Part shown: positions 47,680 to 56,898 of the stretch, piece by piece | Layout: each line of letters starts with the position of its first letter | Position numbering within the stretch: position 1 is the stretch's first letter | The notes under the pieces: model-generated | What the model was told of the DNA's origin: nothing | The model's database searches: none | The model's input: only the letters and a program-made list of their open reading frames with translations | NCBI RefSeq assembly: GCF_008124885.1 | Contig: NZ_VNHX01000010.1 | Coordinates: 1-64,000 of the forward strand | Direction: 5' to 3' | Length of the DNA: 64,000 bases | DNA from: Sphingobacterium allocomposti | GTDB taxonomy: Bacteria; Bacteroidota; Bacteroidia; Sphingobacteriales; Sphingobacteriaceae | Position numbers and translations under genes: made by a program

Positions 47680-48780
47680 TTACACGTTGAATCTAAAGTG
47701 CATGATATCCCCGTCCTCAACGATATATGTTTTTCCTTCGACGCTAAGTTTTCCAGCCTCCTTGACAGCGGCTTCGGATCCATATTGAATGTAATCGTCG
47801 TATTTGATCACTTCAGCGCGGATAAAACCTTTTTCAAAATCCGTATGAATAACGCCTGCAGCCTGGGGAGCGGTGTATCCCTTTTCAATGGTCCATGCTC
47901 GCACTTCCTGTACACCGGCAGTGAAGTATGTCGTCAGGTTAAGTAAGGAGTATGCCGCCCGGATCAGCTTGTGGACGCCGGATTCTTTCAATCCCAAATC
48001 GTCCAGAAACATCTTCCGTTCTTCGTAAGATTCCAGTTGCGCAATTTCCGCTTCGATTTGTGCGGAAATAATCAGCACCTCGGCGTTCTCATCTTTAACT
48101 GCTTCTTTAACCCGCTCTACATAGGCGTTCCCCGTGTTGACAGCCCCTTCGTCTACATTACACACATATAACACAGGTTTGACGGTCAATAGCGCCAAAT
48201 CTGCGATGTATTCAAAATCTTCCTCGGTAAGCGCAGCTGTCCTCGCAGATTTTCCTGCTTCGAGGTGTTCCTTCACGACAGACAATATCTCATAGGTTTT
48301 CTTCGCATCTTTGTCGCCTCCGGTTTTCGCCATCTTTTCTACTTTTTGAATACGCTTCACGACCGTCTCCAGGTCTTTCAGCTGCAATTCCGTGTCGATG
48401 ATCTCTTTGTCGCGTATAGGGTCGACAGATCCGTCAACATGGATAACGTTATCATTGTCAAAGCAACGGAGTACGTGAATGATAGCATTTGTCGTACGTA
48501 TGTTACCTAGAAACTGATTACCTAAGCCTTCTCCCTGGGACGCTCCTTTTACCAATCCTGCTATATCGACAATTTCAATAGTGTTGGGGACGACACGTTG
48601 AGGATTTACGAGCTCAGCCAGCTTATTTAACCTCTCGTCCGGAACAGTGATGACGCCAACATTTGGTTCAATAGTGCAGAAGGGGAAGTTAGCCGCTTGT
48701 GCTTTTGCGTTCGATAAACAGTTGAATAATGTCGATTTACCCACGTTCGGTAAACCTACTATGCCACATTGTAAAGCCAT
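47680..48780 (-). CDS. ychF: Redox-regulated ATPase YchF
   Basis: A universally conserved Obg-type ATPase that binds ribosomes and is linked to oxidative stress. G1 is [14 protein letters not shown], the switch region [14 protein letters not shown]3 [20 protein letters not shown], and the C-terminal TGS domain has [17 protein letters not shown]. Its 366 aa are standard. Single gene on the minus strand. Confidence 0.97.
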   Translation of the reverse strand: MALQCGIVGLPNVGKSTLFNCLSNAKAQAANFPFCTIEPNVGVITVPDERLNKLAELVNPQRVVPNTIEIVDIAGLVKGASQGEGLGNQFLGNIRTTNAIIHVLRCFDNDNVIHVDGSVDPIRDKEIIDTELQLKDLETVVKRIQKVEKMAKTGGDKDAKKTYEILSVVKEHLEAGKSARTAALTEEDFEYIADLALLTVKPVLYVCNVDEGAVNTGNAYVERVKEAVKDENAEVLIISAQIEAEIAQLESYEERKMFLDDLGLKESGVHKLIRAAYSLLNLTTYFTAGVQEVRAWTIEKGYTAPQAAGVIHTDFEKGFIRAEVIKYDDYIQYGSEAAVKEAGKLSVEGKTYIVEDGDIMHFRFNV

Positions 48781-48891
48781 GAAAAGTTCATTTTTTTGTC
48801 GGACAAAGATAGGGAAAATACTGTAATCTTGGCATGTTTACCGCATTATGTTCTGTTAGATGTTTTACTTTCTATTTCTATTGAAATAACG

Positions 48892-48899
48892 TACCTTTG
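48892..48899 (+). promoter_or_regulatory. -7 element of the outer-membrane protein gene
   Basis: TACCTTTG matches TAnnTTTG, 21 nt before the ATG at 48921. Confidence 0.5.
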
Positions 48900-48920
48900 G
48901 CACTAATATTAGACTTATAT

Positions 48921-49610
48921 ATGAAGATTTTTTCCTTTCTTGTTGCCCTGTGCGGTGTGGTCACTGCAGTATATGGGCAGACGCCTAGCGTCAGGTATTC
49001 CAACAATTTTAATTTCGGAATGTCCTATACAAGCGGCTTTTTAAGGGAGCCCTTGATTGGAGGAGGCGACACCGACATGGACTTTCTGGGGCTGCAATTT
49101 GACTATGTCGGCCTATTTCATGTTTCGCAGGGCGTGGCTGTAGGAGCCGGAACAGGCATCAGACATCTTTTCCGCCTTGATAATCTGTGGAGCGACGATT
49201 TTGGGGACGCAGATTTCGCGCAGAACTATTTCTCGGTGCCGCTATACTTACAAGGGAGATTCCGTTTTATAGAAAGGCGTGTTTCCCCACTGTTGGTAGC
49301 ATCAGCAGGATATAATTTCAGACTAGGAAGTAATAACCGAAGTTGGGAATGGAACGGTGTTAAATATAAGGAAACAGCATCTATATCCTCAGGATTTATG
49401 GTCAACCTGCAGGCGGGCGTCGATGTAAAGATTGGCCGCCGGATAAATATTTCGGGAGGACCGTATGTGGAGTATCGGCAAGGCACATTGCAATCGACAA
49501 ACGAGCAGTTCGGCGATTTTTCCTACAGTGGAGGAGAGGGCCGGCCGTGGCGTTACCAGGACGACCTTCATTTGATCGAAGCCGGCCTTAAAGTCGGCAT
49601 GGCGTTCTAA
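48921..49610 (+). CDS. Outer-membrane beta-barrel (porin-like) protein
   Basis: This 229-aa protein has a signal peptide (residues 1-21, ending VYGQ) and a mature part of alternating amphipathic strands rich in Tyr, Phe and Gly (for example YSNNFNFGMSYTSGF and YFSVPLYLQGRF). It ends in an aromatic residue (AGLKVGMAF), as outer-membrane barrels do. It fits the generic outer-membrane beta-barrel family. Start chosen at 48921; an upstream in-frame TTG lies in the promoter element. Confidence 0.8.
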   Translation: MKIFSFLVALCGVVTAVYGQTPSVRYSNNFNFGMSYTSGFLREPLIGGGDTDMDFLGLQFDYVGLFHVSQGVAVGAGTGIRHLFRLDNLWSDDFGDADFAQNYFSVPLYLQGRFRFIERRVSPLLVASAGYNFRLGSNNRSWEWNGVKYKETASISSGFMVNLQAGVDVKIGRRINISGGPYVEYRQGTLQSTNEQFGDFSYSGGEGRPWRYQDDLHLIEAGLKVGMAF

Positions 49611-49636
49611 GGTCCCTTTTTACATTTTTTAACATG

Positions 49637-49663
49637 TTGGAACATTAATCCTTTTTAAGTTTG
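49637..49663 (+). promoter_or_regulatory. Promoter of the basic secreted protein gene
   Basis: TTG (49637-49639), 16 nt, then TAAGTTTG (49656-49663), an exact -7 match. A strong G-rich ribosome-binding site (GGGGGGA) lies just before the ATG at 49716. Confidence 0.5.
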
Positions 49664-49715
49664 ACACTGTCCTAACTAAAAATGATGTTCAAATGATATT
49701 AAAAAAGGGGGGACT

Positions 49716-50186
49716 ATGAAACGATTTTTCTTTGCACTAATTTTAATCGGACTGCTAACGACGGTAAACCGGGCGGAGGCGCAGGTTAGCGTAAATATCA
49801 ACATAGGGGCGCAGCCAATGTGGGGGCCCGTGGGACATGATTATGTCCGCTATTACTATCTACCGGAAATTGATGTATATTACGACGTCCCACGCCGCAG
49901 GTACACGTATTATCATGGCAACCGTTGGGTGACTAGAGCCTCCCTACCAAGTCGATATCGCCATGTGGACATATATCGTACATACAAGGTTGTTCTAAAT
50001 CACGATCGGCCCTGGAGAAACCACCATAACGTTAGAAGGCAGTACAGCCGGTACGCCAGCCACCGCTCTCAGAGAATCTTAAGAGATCATAGGGAGTATC
50101 GCCGCGATCGGTTCGACAGAAAGCACGACAAAAAACATAAAAGAGATAATAAGTCTAAGCGGTATCATCACCGCGGACGGGATTAA
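49716..50186 (+). CDS. Secreted, highly basic protein of unknown function
   Basis: The 156-aa protein has a signal peptide (residues 1-22, ending AEAQ), a Tyr/Pro-rich middle (YYLPEIDVYYDVPRRRYTYY) and a long Arg/His/Lys tail. A similar architecture is common in Sphingobacteriaceae and Chitinophaga. It could bind nucleic acid, polysaccharide or metal outside the cell; none is shown. It has a good ribosome-binding site and its own terminator. Confidence 0.8.
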   Translation: MKRFFFALILIGLLTTVNRAEAQVSVNINIGAQPMWGPVGHDYVRYYYLPEIDVYYDVPRRRYTYYHGNRWVTRASLPSRYRHVDIYRTYKVVLNHDRPWRNHHNVRRQYSRYASHRSQRILRDHREYRRDRFDRKHDKKHKRDNKSKRYHHRGRD

Positions 50187-50189
50187 TAA

Positions 50190-50224
50190 AAGAAGAGCTG
50201 TTCAATTGTACAGCTCTTTTTTTA
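50190..50224. terminator. Terminator after the basic secreted protein gene
   Basis: AGAGCTGT (50194-50201) and ACAGCTCT (50210-50217) form the stem, with eight T after it. The following 220 bases to the deacetylase gene contain its promoter and nothing else I can name. Confidence 0.85.
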
Positions 50225-50386
50225 TTGCTCCTAAGGGCCGTATAGCGTTTTGTGTCGGAGAAATATCACTGTGGAGCGTCCCGCCGAAGGCAGCCCCGAA
50301 CGTACTGGCGTGAATTAAGTGAAAAAAGGCATATAGAAACTGAATTTCCTTTTTACAATTATTTTTGATTTTTTCGAGTAAACCTT

Positions 50387-50417
50387 TTGCGTTTGCTGCT
50401 TTATTGTTCTAATTTTG
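50387..50417 (+). promoter_or_regulatory. Promoter of the polysaccharide deacetylase gene
   Basis: TTG (50387-50389, within TTTTG), 20 nt, then TAATTTTG (50410-50417): both boxes and spacing fit the Bacteroidota consensus. Confidence 0.65.
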
Positions 50418-50445
50418 CGTCAAATTCTGATAACTACGATAGAAC

Positions 50446-51441
50446 ATGGTAAAAGGGATGAAGGTCCTAATGACTTTAGGGATGGCGACGTTTCTGTCGG
50501 CTTCGTTAATTTCCTGCCAAGGAAGCATGAACACCAAAGCGGCGAACGCATTACCAGACTCCGCGCTCGTGGAGGGATGGGAAGATGGGCTTAAGAAGGA
50601 AGAGGCCATCGGCCACAAAGACACCGTGGGGAGGGGGATGTTGGCGAAGCGTCTTAAAGAGCCTATTTATATCCCCGTCGATACGTTATCCCCATTGCGT
50701 AAAGATTCGCTTGAGATATGGATAAAAAACGAAAAGAGACGTATACGGGATTCCGTTCGCCTTGCATTGGATAAGTTCCCCAAACATATTTATTTCACGT
50801 TTGACGACGGTCCTTTATTGGGAAGTGCAGCCATCGATTCCATATCGCGGGCGAAGAACGTCAAAATCAATGTTTTTTTGGTCGGTAAACACGCTTATAT
50901 GTCGAAAGCACTAAAGCGCGACTTTGAATTATATTATAATAATCCGCTTGTAGAATGCTACAATCACAGTTATACGCATGCAAACAACAGGTTCACAACA
51001 TTCTACAGCAATCCGATCAGCGCGTACGATGATTTTGAAAAGAATGAGGTGGAGCTGAAACTCAAGCATAAAATAATACGGTTACCGGGCCGGAACATAT
51101 GGATATACGACGACGTGCGGCGCGTCGACCTGCAAAGCGGAGCGAGTACTGCAGATATGCTATACACAAATGGATATCGAATCTTCGGGTGGGATGTGGA
51201 ATGGAAGATACACGGCCTGACGGGGAAGCCTATACAATCTGTAGATGAAATATATACCCGGATAAGGAACTATATGGATAACAAATCGTCTATGGAACCA
51301 AATAACGTTGTGTTATTGATGCACGACGATATGTTCAGGAATAAAAAAGGACAGCAGCTACTGTCCACCCTGATTGATACGATTCAAAGAAACACAAACT
51401 ATACGTTTGAGTTTATGAGAAATTACCCCTTCCGGTACTAA
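50446..51441 (+). CDS. Polysaccharide deacetylase-family lipoprotein
   Basis: The 331-aa protein begins with a lipoprotein signal (lipobox-like SLISCQG, Cys about residue 24). The NodB-type catalytic domain has motif 1 HIYFTFDDGPLLG (Asp-Asp), motif 2 CYNHSYTHANNRF (H-x3-H metal ligands) and IIRLPGRNIW as motif 3. It would remove N-acetyl groups from cell-envelope sugars. The 80-residue linker before the domain is charged. Start may be the ATG at 50446 or at 50458. Confidence 0.85.
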   Translation: MVKGMKVLMTLGMATFLSASLISCQGSMNTKAANALPDSALVEGWEDGLKKEEAIGHKDTVGRGMLAKRLKEPIYIPVDTLSPLRKDSLEIWIKNEKRRIRDSVRLALDKFPKHIYFTFDDGPLLGSAAIDSISRAKNVKINVFLVGKHAYMSKALKRDFELYYNNPLVECYNHSYTHANNRFTTFYSNPISAYDDFEKNEVELKLKHKIIRLPGRNIWIYDDVRRVDLQSGASTADMLYTNGYRIFGWDVEWKIHGLTGKPIQSVDEIYTRIRNYMDNKSSMEPNNVVLLMHDDMFRNKKGQQLLSTLIDTIQRNTNYTFEFMRNYPFRY

Positions 51442-51446
51442 CTAAT

Positions 51447-51483
51447 AAAAAAACATCTATATCACGCAATATAGATGTTTTTT
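51447..51483. terminator. Bidirectional terminator
   Basis: A-rich AAACATCTATAT (ending 51462) and ATATAGATGTTT (from 51469) form the stem, with A and T tracts outside, between convergent deacetylase and accA genes. Confidence 0.85.
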
Positions 51484-51499
51484 ATCGCAGGAAATCGAT

Positions 51500-52456
51500 C
51501 TATTGTTCAACAACAACGCCCATCCCGCTAAATTTTTCGATACGCTCGCTAATTAACGTCTCGGCATCCTTGAGCTTTAGTTCGGTCAGGTCGGCAAGAA
51601 TCCGCCTTTTTACGCTCTCTGCAGTTGTTGTCGGGTCCTGATGGGCACCACCGATAGGCTCCTCGATAATACCATCGATTAAACCGTTTTTCAGCATATC
51701 TTCAGCGGTGAGCTTCAACGAATCTGCGGCCTTTTCTTTTTGATCCCAACTTCTATATAAAATCGACGAGCATGACTCGGGCGAAATAACAGAATACCAA
51801 GTGTTTTGCAACATGTATACGCGGTCGCCTACACCTATACCCAGCGCTCCTCCCGAGGCACCTTCACCAATGACAATACAAATAACCGGCACCTTTAATA
51901 CCGACATCTCCAGTAAGTTCCGGGCGATAGCTTCTCCTTGCCCACGCTCTTCTGCCTCCAGCCCCGGATAAGCGCCCATCGTATCAATAAGTGTGATGAC
52001 CGGCTTATTAAACTTCTCGGCCATCTTCATCAGACGAAGCGCTTTGCGATAACCCTCAGGGTTGGCCATCCCGAAATTTCTGAACTGTCGTTCTTTTGTG
52101 TTTTTCCCTTTCTGATGCCCGATAATCATGACAGATTGCCCATCTATTGATGCCAATCCGCCTACTATGGCTTTATCGTCGCGAACAGTTCTGTCTCCGT
52201 GGAGTTCAATAAATTCTTCACAGATCATTTGGATATAATCAAAAGTTTGCGGCCTGTCTGGATGACGGGACATCTGTACCTTTTGCCAACCTGTCATATT
52301 CGTATAAATATCGGTTTTGGTCTGTTCAAGTTTGGTCTCCAGTTCATTGATTGTCGCGCTCATATCCACTTTGGTTTTTTCCTGAACTTGTAACACCTTT
52401 TCTATTTGGGTCTGCAAATCTGCAATAGGCTTTTCAAAATCAAATGTTGTCTGCAT
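51500..52456 (-). CDS. accA: Acetyl-CoA carboxylase carboxyltransferase subunit alpha
   Basis: It transfers carboxyl from biotin to acetyl-CoA, the first step of fatty acid synthesis, with AccD. The N-terminal coiled coil (residues 1-60) is followed by [40 protein letters not shown] and [17 protein letters not shown], all diagnostic. Its 318 aa are normal. It is a lone minus-strand gene. The 473-base gap upstream contains the mscS promoter but no supported gene. Confidence 0.97.
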   Translation of the reverse strand: MQTTFDFEKPIADLQTQIEKVLQVQEKTKVDMSATINELETKLEQTKTDIYTNMTGWQKVQMSRHPDRPQTFDYIQMICEEFIELHGDRTVRDDKAIVGGLASIDGQSVMIIGHQKGKNTKERQFRNFGMANPEGYRKALRLMKMAEKFNKPVITLIDTMGAYPGLEAEERGQGEAIARNLLEMSVLKVPVICIVIGEGASGGALGIGVGDRVYMLQNTWYSVISPESCSSILYRSWDQKEKAADSLKLTAEDMLKNGLIDGIIEEPIGGAHQDPTTTAESVKRRILADLTELKLKDAETLISERIEKFSGMGVVVEQ

Positions 52457-52858
52457 AATCTATCTATGTATCTAGTACATTCAGCCTGCTAAGTTAACTT
52501 ATTTTTAGCTATTTCAAAACGAATGGGGGATATTACTTTGTTAAATTGTTTAAAATCAAATTGTTACGCGTTTATTCTGGCAGGATGTCCGCAAAAAAAT
52601 AGTCTAAAACGAATGTATGCTGTAAAATGAGAAAAAAGGAAAAACGGGAGTCACGGGCTCAACATGACCATCGCAACATCTGCCGGCCCTTTACGAAAAA
52701 ACAGATTGTCTAATGTATTTTTGTATATTTCCTTCTGTAAACAAGTTCTTGACGACAGCGGGAGATCGGTAAATCGCTTTATATAAAACGCGATTATTTT
52801 GCAACTAAAAGGCAATTTGTCTAAGTTTGATCGCACACATGGCGAATTTTAGATTCCG

Positions 52859-52890
52859 TTGCTTAATGCAGCGCATTTTAGTTAGGTTTG
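52859..52890 (+). promoter_or_regulatory. Promoter of the mechanosensitive channel gene
   Basis: TTG (52859-52861), 21 nt, then TAGGTTTG (52883-52890) lies 39 nt before the ATG at 52930. A second exact -7 match, TAAGTTTG, lies further upstream at 52822-52829. They could be two alternative start points. Confidence 0.55.
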
Positions 52891-52929
52891 GAGGAAAAAT
52901 TAAAAGATAATACTTAGGTTTTTGATTAC

Positions 52930-53796
52930 ATGGCGGAAAGGAAAAACCACAGAAACACATGGCAATTTGTGCTGAAGCTTGTAGCTTGGATGATTTTGAA
53001 TGCATCCTTCTTTTATTTCGAAGATCTGTATTCGTCCCGTCGGGTGATCAATAACCTGTCTAACGGATTGAATCTATTCCTCACATCGAGTATACTGTTT
53101 TCAATTGCCCGGTATGTGGTTATCACGTGGTATAATAAGCGTCATGAAAACCGTGATGTCCGTGGAAATTTCGTACTGGGAATCAACAGGTTGACAGCAG
53201 TATTAAATACAAGTGTTGGAATTATCGCGATAATGCTCGCGTTAGGGATAGATCCATTAAACTTTATTACAAGCCTAACGATCGTCGCCATGGCGATAGC
53301 CGTTATATTTAGAGAGTATATCACTAACATGATTTCAGGGCTATTTATCATGTTTTCCGACCAGCTATCGGTTGGGGACCGGGTGAAAGTGGGGGAGTAC
53401 CGGGGACGGATAGTGGATATTACACTTTCTGCACTGATTATCCAGGACGAAGAGGACGATATGGTTATGGTCCCGAACAATACGGTGTTCACTTCGCCCA
53501 TGGTCAATTTTTCTGCACACCGTTCCAGCCTCTTCTCGGTAAAGTTTGAGCTTCCGTTGCATACAGCGGTCGAAATAGATAAGCTCGAAGAAACTATCCA
53601 GAAGACGTTGCTCAACCACCCGTATTTAACGGGCGAAGACGACCTACATCTGAAAGTAGTGGAAATAGGAAAGGACTACGTGAAATATAAGATGGAGATG
53701 CATGCAACCAGTAGCAGCAGCAGGCTACATCGGCAACTCGAAAATGAGGTGCTTCGGGAGGTACTGAAGTTTGAACGTACGTCCAAGGAAATTTAG
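52930..53796 (+). CDS. MscS-family mechanosensitive ion channel
   Basis: The 288-aa channel has three hydrophobic segments and a soluble C-terminal vestibule. The pore helix and beta-domain motif is AVIFREYITNMISGLFIMF, followed by SDQLSVGDRVKVGEYRGRIV and MVMVPNNTVFTSPMVNFS. It protects cells from osmotic shock. It is convergent with coaA, with 11 nt between stops. Confidence 0.92.
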   Translation: MAERKNHRNTWQFVLKLVAWMILNASFFYFEDLYSSRRVINNLSNGLNLFLTSSILFSIARYVVITWYNKRHENRDVRGNFVLGINRLTAVLNTSVGIIAIMLALGIDPLNFITSLTIVAMAIAVIFREYITNMISGLFIMFSDQLSVGDRVKVGEYRGRIVDITLSALIIQDEEDDMVMVPNNTVFTSPMVNFSAHRSSLFSVKFELPLHTAVEIDKLEETIQKTLLNHPYLTGEDDLHLKVVEIGKDYVKYKMEMHATSSSSRLHRQLENEVLREVLKFERTSKEI

Positions 53797-53807
53797 CGCG
53801 CAGAAAG

Positions 53808-54755
53808 TTATATCTTGCGTACTTTAACTTGTTTGACAAAGTGATGGGAGCCTTTCTCCAGTATTAAATCTGCGCGGTAACGGGTTGGCAGAATGTTCTC
53901 GTGAAGATTGGGGCGGTTTATTTCGTTCCAGATATTGGTAGCCATGGCAATGCTCTCTTCTTTATTCATGTTGGCATACCGGTGGAAATACGAATGACTG
54001 TTTTGAAAGGACGTCGCACGTAGCGACTCAAATCGATCTACATACCAATCCATGATGTCCGCTTCGTCGGCGTCTACATAAATGGAGTAGTCAAAGTAGT
54101 CGGATACGAAGACGTTGTTACCCCGTGACGAGTTTACCTGCAACACGTTGATCCCTTCCACAATAAGTATATCCGGCTTTTTCACCAACTGTCGTCTATC
54201 TTTGAGAATATCGTATTCCATATGCGAATACATCGGAACCTCAAATTCCTCGATTCCGGACTTCATCGCGGCAAGGAACTTAAGCAATAGCTTAGTGTCG
54301 TAGCTTTCCGGGAAGCCTTTTCGGTTCAGTATATTCCTTTCTATTAAGACGCTGTTCGGATACAAAAAGCCATCCGTCGTGACCAAATCCACTTTCGGCT
54401 TATCCGGAAGCATAGACAGTACCTTTTGTAGCACGCGGGCCGTTGTGCTCTTACCCACAGCTACGGAGCCTGCTATCCCGATAATGAAAGGCAGCTGCTG
54501 GGTGTTCTTCTTCAAAAAACCATTGACAACACTATGGGCATCTTTTGTCCGCTGAATAAAAATATTAAGAAGGTGGGCCAGCGGAAAGTATATCTCCTCA
54601 ATTTCTGAGATAGTGAGCGGTTCGTTTAACGCATGTAACTTTTCGACATCGTCGTGTGTGAGATGATACGAAAAATGTCCATTTAAATCTTTCCACTCGT
54701 TTCTGTCGAAGAGCTGAAAAGGCGTTTGAACTCCACTATATGTGTTTGACGACAT
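53808..54755 (-). CDS. coaA: Type I pantothenate kinase
   Basis: It catalyses the first and rate-controlling step of coenzyme A synthesis. The P-loop is GIAGSVAVGKSTTARVLQ, and other conserved regions are TTDGFLYPNSVLIER, MYSHMEYDI and DILIVEGINVLQ. Length 315 aa, the E. coli-like form expected to be inhibited by CoA. Single gene; 60 nt separate it from the osmC gene upstream. Confidence 0.95.
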   Translation of the reverse strand: MSSNTYSGVQTPFQLFDRNEWKDLNGHFSYHLTHDDVEKLHALNEPLTISEIEEIYFPLAHLLNIFIQRTKDAHSVVNGFLKKNTQQLPFIIGIAGSVAVGKSTTARVLQKVLSMLPDKPKVDLVTTDGFLYPNSVLIERNILNRKGFPESYDTKLLLKFLAAMKSGIEEFEVPMYSHMEYDILKDRRQLVKKPDILIVEGINVLQVNSSRGNNVFVSDYFDYSIYVDADEADIMDWYVDRFESLRATSFQNSHSYFHRYANMNKEESIAMATNIWNEINRPNLHENILPTRYRADLILEKGSHHFVKQVKVRKI

Positions 54756-54815
54756 ACCCTTTGGTTTTGAATGTGGGCAAATATACTACCTTCGACGAAA
54801 AATACGCTGAACTTT

Positions 54816-55217
54816 TTATATTAAGTTGCTTTCTATGACAATGGGATTGCTTAATATCTTATGAACCGGACACTTTTCGGCGATTTGAAAAAGGCGTTTC
54901 TTCTGCATTTCGTCCAGGTCGCCATACAGCCGGACGTGGCATTTAATAAAAGTAGTTTTCTGCAATTCGCCTTCCTGCGCGCCGATAGACACATGTATGT
55001 CGACGCCATCTAATGCCCATTGTTTGCGGTCGGCATACATACGTACTGTAATAGCCTTGCACGTGCCTAAAGACGACATCAGTAGTTCCGTAGGCGAGGG
55101 GCCGAGGTCTGTCCCCCCGACGTCTTCAGGTTCGTCGGATAGCACCACGTGCTGGTCCACGTGTATTTCGGTTTTGTAACGGTCTTTGCCGATCTTGACG
55201 CTGATATCTCTAGCCAT
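54816..55217 (-). CDS. OsmC-family protein
   Basis: The 133-aa protein fits the OsmC/Ohr family, which reduces organic hydroperoxides by paired cysteines. Here the cysteines are in LMSSLGTCKAITVRMYADR and FQIAEKCPVHKILS. It lies 5 nt downstream of mgsA, so the two are cotranscribed and both may answer electrophile stress. The exact substrate is inferred. Confidence 0.88.
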   Translation of the reverse strand: MARDISVKIGKDRYKTEIHVDQHVVLSDEPEDVGGTDLGPSPTELLMSSLGTCKAITVRMYADRKQWALDGVDIHVSIGAQEGELQKTTFIKCHVRLYGDLDEMQKKRLFQIAEKCPVHKILSNPIVIESNLI

Positions 55218-55222
55218 GCAGA

Positions 55223-55591
55223 TCAGTCAAATAGGCCCTCAATAATTAAACTGCCTGTCGCGGGATTGGTAGCCAGCGGCACGTTGTACAAATCGGAAAT
55301 CCGCATAAGCATCTGTATGTCGGGCTCATGGGCATGTTTTCCTAAAGGGTCTCTAAAAAAGATAATGCCGTCGACTTTACCTTCGGCTGCCAGCGCGGCG
55401 ATCTGTGCGTCGCCCCCCATTGGGCCACTTAACTTAAGTTCTACATCCAGTCCCGTCTGCCGTATATATGAACCGGTCGTACCTGTAGCAACTATCGTTG
55501 CATTCCTGAAATACTCGATATGGTCCTTCACAAAGGCCACCATGTCGGCTTTTTTTCCGTCGTGCGCAATTAATGCAATAGTCTTCTTCAT
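55223..55591 (-). CDS. mgsA: Methylglyoxal synthase
   Basis: It converts dihydroxyacetone phosphate to methylglyoxal, a phosphate-releasing bypass of glycolysis. The phosphate-binding motif is VATGTTGSYIRQTG. The catalytic region LSGPMGGDAQIAAL and IIFFRDPLGKHAHEPDIQ carry the conserved Asp and His residues. At 122 aa it is slightly shorter than E. coli MgsA (152 aa) but complete. It is flanked in operon by spmAB (16 nt) and osmC (5 nt). Confidence 0.95.
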   Translation of the reverse strand: MKKTIALIAHDGKKADMVAFVKDHIEYFRNATIVATGTTGSYIRQTGLDVELKLSGPMGGDAQIAALAAEGKVDGIIFFRDPLGKHAHEPDIQMLMRISDLYNVPLATNPATGSLIIEGLFD

Positions 55592-55607
55592 AAGCTTTTA
55601 ATTAACG

Positions 55608-56840
55608 TTATCCAAAAAATATATAGGTTAATACTATGGCGGCGACTAGGCCAACAAAGTCTGCTATCAATCCGCATGTCAACGCATAGCGTGTGTTTTT
55701 AATGCCAACAGAACCAAAATATACAGCCAGCACATAAAAGGTGGTCTCAGAGGATCCCTGGATGACGCTGGCCAAACGTCCCTGGAAGGAGTCTACGCCA
55801 TACGTCTGCATTACATCCACCATAAGGCCACGGGCGCCGCCGCCGCTCAGTGTCTTCATTAGTCCTACAGGCAGAGCCGGCACAAAACGAGTATCCATTC
55901 CCAAGTAGGAAAACAGATATGCGATACCATCAACGATGTAATCCATGCATCCGGTGGTTCTGAACGCGGAGATGGCCACCAGGATAGCAATCAGGAAGGG
56001 GATGATCATGACGGCGGTGCCGAAACCTTCTTTGGCGCCTTCAATGAAAGCATCGTACACATTAATCCGTTTAATGGCTCCAAAAACAATAAAAAGAATA
56101 ATGATCGAAAATATCAGCAATCCGCCGATTAGACCTGTTATTTTCTCTATCTGCTCGGGAGGAAGTCCATGTAGGCCGAAATAAAGGACACACATTAAGC
56201 CAATAAAAAATCCCAGAAAAATCAGGACAGGGAGCTTGAAAAGATTGATCTTCTGATAAAGCGCAACCGCAACCATCCCCGATACGAAGGAAATAAAAGT
56301 ACCGATTAATGCTGGTATAAAGATATCAGCCGGATTGGCTGCGCCGCTGGCTAACCGCAGGGCTATAACCGAAGTAGGAATTAACGTAATCCCTGCCGTA
56401 TTCAGTACGAGGAACATAATCTGGGCATTAGAAGCAGTGTCTTTGTCCGGATTTAGTTCTTGTAGCTCCTGCATAGCTTTCAATCCAACAGGGGTCGCCG
56501 CGTTATCCAACCCCAGCATGTTCGCGGAAAAATTCATGATAATAGAACCGCTTGCCGGATGCTTTTTCGGAATGCCGGGAAATAGCTTGCTGAAGAATGG
56601 ATGCACGCCTTTCGCAAATAAAGAAATCATGCCAGCCTGCTCGCCCACCTTCATAATGCCGAGCCAAAACGTCATGATCCCTACAAGCCCCAGAGACAGC
56701 TCTGCACCCGTTTTTGCGCTGTCAAAGATACCGTTAATCAGCAGGGAAAAGATTTCCGTATCTCCGAAAACAACAAGCTTCACGACCGCGACCAGAAAAG
56801 CGATAATAAAAAAAGATATCCAAACGTAGTTTAATGCCAT
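55608..56840 (-). CDS. Fused SpmA-SpmB nucleoside-recognition (Gate) domain membrane protein
   Basis: The 410-aa polytopic membrane protein combines two Gate domains that are separate SpmA and SpmB proteins in Bacillus. Motifs are FSKLFPGIPKKHPASGSII and MNFSANMLGLDNAATPVGLK in the first half, and KTLSGGGARGLMVDVMQTYG near the end. The domains occur in nucleoside and peptide transporters; the role in Bacteroidota is unknown. First in the spmAB-mgsA-osmC operon. Confidence 0.88.
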   Translation of the reverse strand: MALNYVWISFFIIAFLVAVVKLVVFGDTEIFSLLINGIFDSAKTGAELSLGLVGIMTFWLGIMKVGEQAGMISLFAKGVHPFFSKLFPGIPKKHPASGSIIMNFSANMLGLDNAATPVGLKAMQELQELNPDKDTASNAQIMFLVLNTAGITLIPTSVIALRLASGAANPADIFIPALIGTFISFVSGMVAVALYQKINLFKLPVLIFLGFFIGLMCVLYFGLHGLPPEQIEKITGLIGGLLIFSIIILFIVFGAIKRINVYDAFIEGAKEGFGTAVMIIPFLIAILVAISAFRTTGCMDYIVDGIAYLFSYLGMDTRFVPALPVGLMKTLSGGGARGLMVDVMQTYGVDSFQGRLASVIQGSSETTFYVLAVYFGSVGIKNTRYALTCGLIADFVGLVAAIVLTYIFFG

Positions 56841-56898
56841 ATCCGAAATTTAGAGTCGTAAAAGTAAGGTTTATGCGGTGAAACCATTTTCTCTATCT

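Noticed and set aside
52651..53005. Two small minus-strand frames in the accA-mscS gap
   Set aside because: They overlap the mscS promoter and coding start and resemble nothing known.
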